Shown here in pieces: positions 28,079 through 35,018 of a DNA stretch of 64,000 nucleotides. Under the pieces are notes generated by a model, which saw nothing but the letters and a program-made list of their open reading frames with translations, did no database searches and was not told the DNA's origin. The DNA comes from Stenotrophomonas sp. SAM-B (lineage in GTDB: Bacteria > Pseudomonadota > Gammaproteobacteria > Xanthomonadales > Xanthomonadaceae), in the NCBI RefSeq assembly GCF_013387485.1, contig NZ_JABBXB010000001.1, positions 640,001-704,000 on the forward strand, read 5' to 3'. The stretch's first letter is position 1, and each line of letters begins with the position of its first letter. The position numbers and the translations under genes are program-made.

Positions 28079-28870
28079 ATGGCATCATGGGGCATGACCG
28101 TACCGGAAACGTTGTATCGCATTCCCCGGCGCCCCTGGCGCTGGCTGCCGTGGCTGGTGCTGTCGCAGCTGCTGGTGGTGCTGGTCTGGGTCGGTTGGGG
28201 CTGGCGCTACGGCCTGCCGTTGATGGTGGCGACCCACGCCCTGTTCATGGTGCCGGTATTCCTGCCCAACAGCCGCTTCTATGCCCCGGTGCTCAGCCGC
28301 CTGCCCGGCGATGCCCGCAAGGTCTGGCTGACCATCGATGACGGCCCCTCGGCCGAGACCCCGGCGGTGCTCGACCTGCTGGACCGCTACGAGGCCAAGG
28401 CGACCTTTTTCCTGGTCGGTGAACGCGCGCAGGCGCGGCCGGAGCTGGTGCAGGCGATGCTGGCCCGCGGGCACAGCCTGGGCAACCACAGCCACAGCCA
28501 CCCGCAGACCCGCTTCTGGCGGCTCGGGCGGCAGGCGATGGCGGCCGAGATCACACAGTGCCAGCAGGCCCTCACCGCGATCGCGGGTACCCCGCCACGC
28601 TGGTACCGCTCGGTGGTCGGGATGACCAACCCGTTCGTGGCCCCCGCGTTGAAGCAGTGGCAGCTGACCCGGGTCGGCTGGAGCGCGCGTGGCTTCGACG
28701 GGGTGGAGTGCAGACCCGAGCAGGTGGTCGAGCGGATCACGCGTGACCTGGCGCCAGGTAGCATCGTGCTGCTGCATGAGGGCGCGGCGCATGGCCACAA
28801 CCTCGCCATCATCGAAGCGGTACTGCAGGCGGTGCAGGCGCGTGGGCTGCACGCGGGTCTGCCGGACTGA
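28079..28870 (+). CDS. Polysaccharide deacetylase (NodB/CE4 family)
   Basis: The product has about 263 residues. It has two N-terminal membrane helices (about 20-55), then a CE4 domain with motif 1 LTIDDGP (metal Asp-Asp) and motif 2 GNHSHSHP (metal His). The later GSIVLLHEG segment is motif-5-like. It would remove acetyl groups from an amino-sugar polymer or lipid-linked sugar at the periplasmic face. Starts at 28079 and 28094 (MTVPETLYRIP) are both plausible. A TATTCT hexamer (28066-28071) ends 7 bp before 28079 and no ribosome site is seen, so the mRNA may be leaderless. Confidence 0.87.
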   Translation: MASWGMTVPETLYRIPRRPWRWLPWLVLSQLLVVLVWVGWGWRYGLPLMVATHALFMVPVFLPNSRFYAPVLSRLPGDARKVWLTIDDGPSAETPAVLDLLDRYEAKATFFLVGERAQARPELVQAMLARGHSLGNHSHSHPQTRFWRLGRQAMAAEITQCQQALTAIAGTPPRWYRSVVGMTNPFVAPALKQWQLTRVGWSARGFDGVECRPEQVVERITRDLAPGSIVLLHEGAAHGHNLAIIEAVLQAVQARGLHAGLPD

Positions 28871-28900
28871 CGCCCGGCCGTCGGCCGGCGCAGGCCGGGC

Positions 28901-29224
28901 TCAGCTCAGGGAACCGATGATCATCAGCAGGACGACCCCGAGCATGCTGCCGACCGAGATCACCAGGCCGAGGATCGCGAACACGCGGCGGCGGCCCGTC
29001 TGCAATGCGCCGGCAACGCCCAGGCCGAAGGCCACCAGCTGCATCAGGGCGGTACACATCAGGCCAAGCCCGACCAGGATCGCCGACATCGAGGTCTCCT
29101 CCATGCCGCCCGGCGTGGTGGTCTCGATGATGCCGGCGATGACGATCAGGCCCAGCATCAGCACGGCGCCGCACAGGGCGGTGATGAATGCGGCAATACC
29201 CATGCCGGAATGAGGGGTGTGCAT
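28901..29224 (-). CDS. Small membrane protein, DUF4190-like
   Basis: This 107-residue membrane protein has about three helices: residues 8-32, 45-72 with a GVAGALQTGRRRVFAILGL loop-helix turn, and 80-104. It resembles small DUF4190-type proteins by the Gly-rich helix, basic-loop, helix pattern. It is a diverged paralogue of the gene 34 bp upstream (same strand, similar HSGMGIAAFITALCG / HSALGIAALIVSACG starts). Function unknown. Confidence 0.7.
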   Translation of the reverse strand: MHTPHSGMGIAAFITALCGAVLMLGLIVIAGIIETTTPGGMEETSMSAILVGLGLMCTALMQLVAFGLGVAGALQTGRRRVFAILGLVISVGSMLGVVLLMIIGSLS

Positions 29225-29258
29225 CAGGGCTCCTTGTCGATGCGGTGAAACGGAGGAA

Positions 29259-29624
29259 TCAGGGGGCGAGGGGCTGCGCGGCCGCAGCGTCCGACGGCGG
29301 ATGCGAGGCATGCCATTGGTCGCGGATCCAGCCGCCGAGCGACAGCTGCGCGATCAGCACGCCCAGCGTCACCAGCAGCGCGATGATCCCGAACAGGCGG
29401 CGCCGGCGCGGCTGCAGCACGCTGCCCAGGCCGAGCAGCAGGGCCAGGATCGCCAAGCCAACACTGCTGCCGAGCAGCGCGGCCAGCGACCACGGCAGCT
29501 CGCGCATGGCCGCGTGTTCGGGCGCATGCGCGTAATGCATGCTCAGCAGCAACATCACCAGGCCGCAGGCGCTGACGATCAGCGCGGCGATGCCCAGCGC
29601 GGAATGTCGGGTCTGTCGGGTCAT
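29259..29624 (-). CDS. Small membrane protein, paralogue of the next gene
   Basis: The 121-residue protein has three predicted helices and the same plan as the gene at 28901-29224. That plan is an N-terminal HSALGIAALIVSACGLVMLL helix, a second helix ending in GLGSVLQPRRRRLFGIIAL, and a third helix before a soluble tail (WHASHPPSDAAAAQPLAP). It is the first of a two-gene tandem. No known function. Confidence 0.68.
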   Translation of the reverse strand: MTRQTRHSALGIAALIVSACGLVMLLLSMHYAHAPEHAAMRELPWSLAALLGSSVGLAILALLLGLGSVLQPRRRRLFGIIALLVTLGVLIAQLSLGGWIRDQWHASHPPSDAAAAQPLAP

Positions 29625-29691
29625 GGGGGCTCCTTGCCGGAAGGGGGGCGCGAGTATGCGCGCGTGCGGCCGGCGGCGCGAGTCGTGGTGG

Positions 29692-30414
29692 CTAGGCGGC
29701 CGTGGGGCGCACGCCGACGATCAGCCAGTTGTTGAAGGGCGTGTTGCCGTACAGCGGCGTCATCCGCAGGTGCAGCCCGGCGGCGTCCAGTGGCGCGCGC
29801 AGGCTCGCGGCGTCCGGGTAGTGACAGGGGCGCGTGCCCATCCAGCCGACCAGGTGCGCAAGCATGTCGGTGATCCGCGTGGTGCGGTCGCGGCCGCTGT
29901 GGTCGGCGAGCGTGGTTCGAATCACCAGCCGCGCGCCGGGGGCCACGCGCGTGGCGGCGGCGTTCAGCAACTGCGTCTGTGCGGCTGCGGGCAGGTACTG
30001 CAGCACGTCGAGCAGGGCGACGTTGCCATGGTGGGCGGGCAGGGTGGCACTGACATCCACGCAGGTGAACGTGGCCTGCGACAACCCGGCGCGCGTGCTG
30101 GCGCGCTCGGCCCGCACGATCTTGTCGGCGTCGATGTCCAGCCCGTGGTACGCCAGTGCGCTGCCGTGCTGGCGCAGCACGTGGGCCAGCAGGCCCAGGC
30201 CGCAGCCGATATCCAGCAAAGGGAGGGCGGGCGCCTCGTCCAGCGCGGCGAGCACGCCGGGATACAGCGGATCGCTGCCGAGTTTGCCGCGGCTGTAGTA
30301 ATAGTCGCGACGGTTGCCGAGCCGCTGCGCCGGCAGGAACGCCGTGGCGATCCGGCGGGCCTGCTCCCTGGCCAGCGGCAGCGTGGCCTCGCTCAGCGGG
30401 TCGGCTCCGCCCAC
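29692..30414 (-). CDS. Class I SAM-dependent methyltransferase
   Basis: The protein has about 240 residues. Motif I is LLDIGCGLGLLAHVL, motif II ends AYHGLDIDADKI, and the post-motif segment VALLDVLQYLPAAAQTQLL is the methyltransferase strand 4. The start is uncertain. GTG 30414, inside the last codons of the SGNH gene (22-bp overlap), leaves a full domain, and no ATG fits better. It is the last gene of a tightly overlapped alaA-SGNH-methyltransferase run. The acceptor is unknown; the operon partner hydrolase hints at a lipid or small carboxylate. Confidence 0.8.
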   Translation of the reverse strand: MGGADPLSEATLPLAREQARRIATAFLPAQRLGNRRDYYYSRGKLGSDPLYPGVLAALDEAPALPLLDIGCGLGLLAHVLRQHGSALAYHGLDIDADKIVRAERASTRAGLSQATFTCVDVSATLPAHHGNVALLDVLQYLPAAAQTQLLNAAATRVAPGARLVIRTTLADHSGRDRTTRITDMLAHLVGWMGTRPCHYPDAASLRAPLDAAGLHLRMTPLYGNTPFNNWLIVGVRPTAA

Positions 30415-31013
30415 AGCACGCGCGTCACTTCGAACGCGCGCTGGTGCCACAGCGTGTACATCGCGGCGGACGGATGCAGGCCATCCTCGGCCAGCATGAC
30501 GGTCTCGCCGCCCCATTGGCGGCTCAGGTCGGTGATGTCGACGAAGGCCACGTCATGCTCGGCACAGATCGCCGCGGCGGCAGCGTTGTAGGCAGCCAGC
30601 TCATGACCGATCTGCCCGCGGTCGCGACCGGACGCCTCGGCGTACGGGGTCACGCCCCAATCCGGGATCGACAGCACCAGCACGCGCGGTGCACGGTCGC
30701 CGGCGAAGGCGAGCGCGCGCTGCAGCAGGGCGGTGAAGCGCGGGCGGTACTCCGCCACGCTGCGCCCACGGTATTGATCGTTGACCCCGATCAGCAGGCT
30801 CACCAGGTCGAACGGACCCTGTGGTGGGTCCGCATCGATGCCGGCCTCGAGCTCATCGGTGGTCCAGCCGGTGGTGGCGATGATCGTTGGATCGTCCAGC
30901 GCCACGCCGATATCGCGCAGGGCCGCGGCCAGCTGCATCGGCCAGCGCCCGGCGGGGTCAACGCCTTCACCGATCGTGTAGGAATCGCCCAGGGCCAGAT
31001 ACGGCAGGCCCAT
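30393..31013 (-). CDS. SGNH/GDSL-family hydrolase
   Basis: The 206-residue protein has the four SGNH blocks: GDS with the nucleophile Ser11 (LALGDSYTIGEG), a Gly block (TGWTTDELE), Asn in IGVNDQYRG, and Asp/His in DGLHPS. No signal peptide is seen, so it is cytosolic. It would be an esterase or acyl hydrolase acting on a small substrate. Its ATG overlaps the aminotransferase stop (TGATG), and it overlaps the methyltransferase downstream. Confidence 0.9.
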   Translation of the reverse strand: MGLPYLALGDSYTIGEGVDPAGRWPMQLAAALRDIGVALDDPTIIATTGWTTDELEAGIDADPPQGPFDLVSLLIGVNDQYRGRSVAEYRPRFTALLQRALAFAGDRAPRVLVLSIPDWGVTPYAEASGRDRGQIGHELAAYNAAAAAICAEHDVAFVDITDLSRQWGGETVMLAEDGLHPSAAMYTLWHQRAFEVTRVLWAEPTR

Positions 31014-32287
31014 CAGGCGACCGCGCTGCGCGGCTTGATCGGGACCACCTTGGTATTGGCTTCGGCGCGGCGTGCCAGGGCACGGTCGATGCGGCCGAAC
31101 ACATCGCGCATCACGTCCGGCTCGGGCAGCAGGGTGACGCGGAAGTGGTGGCGGTAAGGCACGTTGAAGCTCGAGCCCGGCACCACCAGCACGCCTTCCT
31201 CATTCATCAGCTCCAGCGCGAAATCATGGTCATCGAAGCTGCGGGCAGCGGCCCCGACCACCGCCGGGAACGCGTACAGCGCGCCTGCCGGTGCCACCAG
31301 CGACAGATGCTCGCTGGCGTTGCAGGCCTCGATCACCGCGCGGCGGGTTTCGTACAGGCGGCCACCCGGTGCGCACAGCGGCGAGATGGTGTCCGGCCCG
31401 TTCACGGCGGCATCGATGGCGTACTGGCCCGGCACGTTGGCGCACAGGCGCAGCGCGCTGAGCAGGTCCATCGCCGCGCGGAACTCGCCCAGCCGCTCGC
31501 CCGCGCCGGACAGCATCGCCCAGCCCACGCGCCAGCCGCAGGCGCGATGCACCTTGCTCAGGCCGCTGAAGGTAATGCACGGATGGTCGCCGGCCAGCGG
31601 CGCGACGGCATGGAACTGCGCGTCGTCGTAGAGGATCTGGTCGTAGATCTCATCCACCATCAGCAGCAGGTTGTGCTTGGCTGCGATGGCGACGATGCGC
31701 TCCAGCAGCTCGCGCGAGTAGCTGGCGCCGCTGGGATTGTTCGGGTTGATCAGCACGATCGCGCGGGTGCGCGAGGAGACCAGGGCCTCGATCTCGACCG
31801 GGTCGGGCTGGAAGCCGTTCTCCGGCGCGCAGCGGTAATACACCGGGCGACCATCGTTGAGGATGGTCGCGGCCGACCACAACGGATAGTCGGGTGAGGG
31901 CACCAGCACTTCGTCGCCCGGGTTGAGCAGGGCGCGCAGCGACAGGTCGATCAGCTCGCTCACGCCATTGCCGATGAATACCCGGTCCGGGTGCGCATCG
32001 GGTGCGCCGCGCCGGGCGTAGGCGGCGGCGATGGCTTCGCGCGCCTCCGGCAGGCCCTGCTGGTGGGTATACGGATCGGTGCGGCCCATGTCGTCGGCGA
32101 TCGCGCGCTGCAGGTGCTCCGGCGCACGGAACCCGAAGTTGCCCGGGTTGCCGATGTTGAGCTTGATCAGCTTGCGGCCCTGGGCCTCCAGCTCCCGCGC
32201 TCGTCGCGCCAGTTCGCCCCGGATCTCGTAGCGGACTTCGGACAGGCGCTCGCGGGTGGCGAGCGGCTTCAGCGGGGGCGTGGACAT
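31013..32287 (-). CDS. alaA: Alanine-type PLP aminotransferase
   Basis: This fold-type I aminotransferase has 424 residues and close resemblance to E. coli AlaA, the main glutamate-pyruvate transaminase. Matching segments are IKLNIGNPGNFGFRAPEHL, IGNGVSELIDLSLRALLNPGDE (32 residues apart), VPSPDYPLW, INPNNPSGA, VDEIYDQILYD and the PLP lysine region SGLSKVHRACGWRVGW. The start at 32287 gives the expected N-terminus. It heads the three-gene overlap operon. Confidence 0.9.
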   Translation of the reverse strand: MSTPPLKPLATRERLSEVRYEIRGELARRARELEAQGRKLIKLNIGNPGNFGFRAPEHLQRAIADDMGRTDPYTHQQGLPEAREAIAAAYARRGAPDAHPDRVFIGNGVSELIDLSLRALLNPGDEVLVPSPDYPLWSAATILNDGRPVYYRCAPENGFQPDPVEIEALVSSRTRAIVLINPNNPSGASYSRELLERIVAIAAKHNLLLMVDEIYDQILYDDAQFHAVAPLAGDHPCITFSGLSKVHRACGWRVGWAMLSGAGERLGEFRAAMDLLSALRLCANVPGQYAIDAAVNGPDTISPLCAPGGRLYETRRAVIEACNASEHLSLVAPAGALYAFPAVVGAAARSFDDHDFALELMNEEGVLVVPGSSFNVPYRHHFRVTLLPEPDVMRDVFGRIDRALARRAEANTKVVPIKPRSAVA

Positions 32288-32470
32288 GAACGGGCCGTCA
32301 TTCAGGCATGGAAACCGCATGGTAGCGGAATTGTTGCGTTGCAGGGCAAGCGTTTCCGGCCAAATGCCCGGCCCTGCAAGGCAGTTGCAGATGAAAGGAT
32401 TTCCGCGGGTGCGGACCGGCGTCGGCCTGTGCGGCGACGGCCGGTCGCCACACCCTTTAGAATGGGCACG

Positions 32471-33568
32471 ATGAGCGAACCCACTGATTACCTTGCCCTG
32501 CAGACCATTGGCTGGCCCTGGCCGGGCGGCCCGGAGCTGCCGGCCTGGCAGGCCCTGTTCGAACAGTTCCCGCAGGCGCGCCCCGGCCGGGTGATCGAGC
32601 AGCATCGCACCGGGTACATCGTCTCCGATGCGCCGGAAGCGGCGATCAAGACCGAATCCCCGCCGGAGTGGCAGCGGCCGCGCTTCCCCAGCCACGAGCG
32701 CGCGGCGGTCGGCGACTGGGTGCTGCTGGACGGCATCAAGATCGTCGCCCTGCTGCCGCGACGCACCGCCATCAAGCGTGGCGCCGCCGGCGAGCATTAC
32801 CACCAGCAGGTGATCGCGGCCAACATCGATACGGTGTTCATCGTCTGTGGCCTGGATGCCGACTTCAACCCGCGCCGGATCGAGCGCTACCTGCTGCTGG
32901 TCGGCGGGGGCGGTGCACAGCCGGTGGTGGTGCTGACCAAGGCCGACCAGACCGAATACAGCCAGGACGCCCTGGATGTGCTGGAAGAACTGGCGGCGCA
33001 GAACATTCCGCTGCTGGCGATCAACGGCAAGGACCCGGCCAGCGCCTCGGCCCTGCTGCCGTGGCTCGCCGCCGGCCAGACCGTGGTGCTGGTCGGTTCG
33101 TCCGGTGCCGGCAAGTCGACCCTGACCAATACGCTGCTCGGCCACGAGCGCATGAAGACCGCGGATGTGCGCGTCAACGACTCGCGCGGCCGCCACACCA
33201 CCACCCATCGTGCCTTGATTCCGCTGCCGGCCGGCGCCTGCCTGATCGACACCCCCGGCATGCGCGAGCTGAAGCCGACCGGTGAAGAGGCCCTGAGCGA
33301 AGGCGGTTTCTCCGACGTGGAAGCGCTGTCGGCGCAATGCCGTTTCCGCGACTGCGCGCACCAGCGTGAGCCGGGCTGTGCGATCCGCGCGGCCATCGAC
33401 GACGGCACGCTGGATGAAGAGCGCCTGCTCAACTACTTCAAGCTGAAGGAAGAAGTCGCCGCCGCCGCCGCCAAGCTGGCCGTGCGCCAGGCGCAGCAGG
33501 CCATCGAGCGCAAGCACGTCGGCAAGGGCGCCCAGTGGCGCCCGGGCGGGAAGGGCGGCCGGCGATAG
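32471..33568 (+). CDS. rsgA: Ribosome small subunit-dependent GTPase A
   Basis: This late 30S assembly GTPase has 365 residues and the circularly permuted G-motif order: G4 TKAD (157-160), G1 GSSGAGKS (209-216), then G3 DTPG (260-263). The C-terminal zinc site is Cys290, Cys295, His297, Cys303. An N-terminal OB domain precedes these. ATG 32471 has no ribosome site, but TAGAAT (32458-32463) sits 7 bp before it, so transcription may begin at the start codon. A GTP-handling role on the ribosome is well established for the family. Confidence 0.95.
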   Translation: MSEPTDYLALQTIGWPWPGGPELPAWQALFEQFPQARPGRVIEQHRTGYIVSDAPEAAIKTESPPEWQRPRFPSHERAAVGDWVLLDGIKIVALLPRRTAIKRGAAGEHYHQQVIAANIDTVFIVCGLDADFNPRRIERYLLLVGGGGAQPVVVLTKADQTEYSQDALDVLEELAAQNIPLLAINGKDPASASALLPWLAAGQTVVLVGSSGAGKSTLTNTLLGHERMKTADVRVNDSRGRHTTTHRALIPLPAGACLIDTPGMRELKPTGEEALSEGGFSDVEALSAQCRFRDCAHQREPGCAIRAAIDDGTLDEERLLNYFKLKEEVAAAAAKLAVRQAQQAIERKHVGKGAQWRPGGKGGRR

Positions 33569-33587
33569 CTTTTGCTACTGTCCGTCC

Positions 33588-34841
33588 ATGGACACGCCAA
33601 TGACCGTGGATCGTGACGTTGCCCACCACACCGCGCTCGATGCCCAACTGGTCGAGGCGGTGGGCGGGATCAAACTGCTGGGGCTGACCAGTTGGCCGGC
33701 CGCGTTGCAGGCGCCGTTCCTGGCCAGCGTCGCCCGGGGCCAGCCGGTCCTGCCGCAGGTCGACTACCCCCGGCTCGATTTCGCCGATACCCGCCATCGG
33801 CTGGCCGCGATCAGCGCCCAATGCGATCCCGACCATCCCATCGGCCTGTATGTGCAGCGCTCGGCGCACAGCTGGGACCAGGCGGCCGGGCTGCTCGAAT
33901 CGCTCGGAACCGCCGAAGTGGACCGTTACTCGGTGGAGCTGTTCGGCGCGCCCGAGCAGCCGCTGCCCGGCAACGGCCCCAGCACCCGCGATGCGGCCCG
34001 CCACTTCATCCAGATCGCGCAGGAGCTGGACCACGAACTGCTCGCGCCCGAAGAACAGGTGCCGGTCTCGGCCACGGCCCTGCAGCTGCAGTTGCAGAGC
34101 GATCTGGACGCCTTCTTCGAGTCGCGCATCATCACCGTGCAGCTGGATCCGGAGCTGATCTCCAAGGCCGCCGCCGGTCCCAACCGGATCCGCCTGCGCA
34201 CCAGCGCCCGCTTCAGCGCCTACGATCGCGCGCAGCTGTTCCACCACGAGGCGCTGGTCCACTCACTGACCGCACTCAACGGCCGCGAACAGCCCCACCT
34301 GCCCAGCCTGGCGCTGTCGTCGCCGCGGGTCACCGCGACCCAGGAAGGGCTGGCGACGTTCGCCGAGCAGATCACCGGCAGCATCGACATCGAGCGCCTC
34401 AAGCGCATCAGCCTGCGCACCGAAGCCATCGCGATGGCACGCGAGGGTGCCGATTTCATCGAGGTGTTCCGCTATTTCTGCGATGCCGGGCAGAACAACG
34501 AAGAGAGCTTCGCCTCCGCCCAGCGCGTGTTCCGCGGTGTCCCCCCGAGCGGCGGCGCCGCCTTCACCAAGGACACCGTGTATCTGCGCGGGCTGGTCTC
34601 GGTGCATACTTTCTTCCGGCACATGCTGGCCGAAGACCGCCTGCAGGTCTGCCGCTGGCTGTTCGCCGGCAAGATGTCGCTGACCGATGCGATCGCTTTC
34701 GCGCCCCTGTTCGAAGAGGGCATCCTGCGGCCACCACGCTGGCTGCCGCACTGGGTCAGCCGCGCGAATGGGTTGGCCGGCATGCTGGCGTTCTCGCTGT
34801 TCGCCAACCGCATCCGCATGGATCAGCTCGCCCCCGAGTAG
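33588..34841 (+). CDS. DUF1704 / QEGLA-motif metalloprotease-like protein
   Basis: The 417-residue protein belongs to the family annotated as flavohemoglobin expression-modulating QEGLA motif proteins (DUF1704). The zinc-type motif HExxxH is His220-Glu221 to His225 (FHHEALVHSL), and the family motif TQEGLA supplies Glu253 as a likely third ligand. Eukaryotic members of this fold (MATCAP) remove C-terminal tyrosine from tubulin; the bacterial substrate is unknown. It follows rsgA by 19 bp. Its TAG stop is part of the GTAG of a SMAG palindrome. Confidence 0.88.
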   Translation: MDTPMTVDRDVAHHTALDAQLVEAVGGIKLLGLTSWPAALQAPFLASVARGQPVLPQVDYPRLDFADTRHRLAAISAQCDPDHPIGLYVQRSAHSWDQAAGLLESLGTAEVDRYSVELFGAPEQPLPGNGPSTRDAARHFIQIAQELDHELLAPEEQVPVSATALQLQLQSDLDAFFESRIITVQLDPELISKAAAGPNRIRLRTSARFSAYDRAQLFHHEALVHSLTALNGREQPHLPSLALSSPRVTATQEGLATFAEQITGSIDIERLKRISLRTEAIAMAREGADFIEVFRYFCDAGQNNEESFASAQRVFRGVPPSGGAAFTKDTVYLRGLVSVHTFFRHMLAEDRLQVCRWLFAGKMSLTDAIAFAPLFEEGILRPPRWLPHWVSRANGLAGMLAFSLFANRIRMDQLAPE

Positions 34842-34860
34842 TGCCGGCCGCTGGCCGGCA
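34838..34860. repeat. SMAG element fused to a stop codon
   Basis: GTAG (34838-34841) leads stem TGCCGGCC-GCT-GGCCGGCA (34842-34860). The TAG of the motif is the stop codon of the QEGLA gene, so the hairpin begins directly at the end of the reading frame. Confidence 0.85.
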
Positions 34861-34906
34861 AGCTCGCGCGCCTTCCACGTGCGCCCAGTGCGTTCGTGAG
34901 CACTGC

Positions 34907-34925
34907 ATCGCAATTCATCTGCGAT
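34907..34925. promoter_or_regulatory. Operator-like palindrome before the TonB receptor
   Basis: ATCGCA (34907-34912) and TGCGAT (34920-34925) form perfect 6-bp arms around ATTCATC, 94 bp before the receptor start. The sequence does not look like a standard Fur box. It could be the site of a dedicated regulator, or chance. Confidence 0.3.
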
Positions 34926-35018
34926 CACTCTTACCGTCAACATCCTTTCATGTTCCGCTCGCATGCTGGTCATGCACCTGCATTGCGCAGGTCATCTTCC
35001 CCCATGTAACGGACGACC

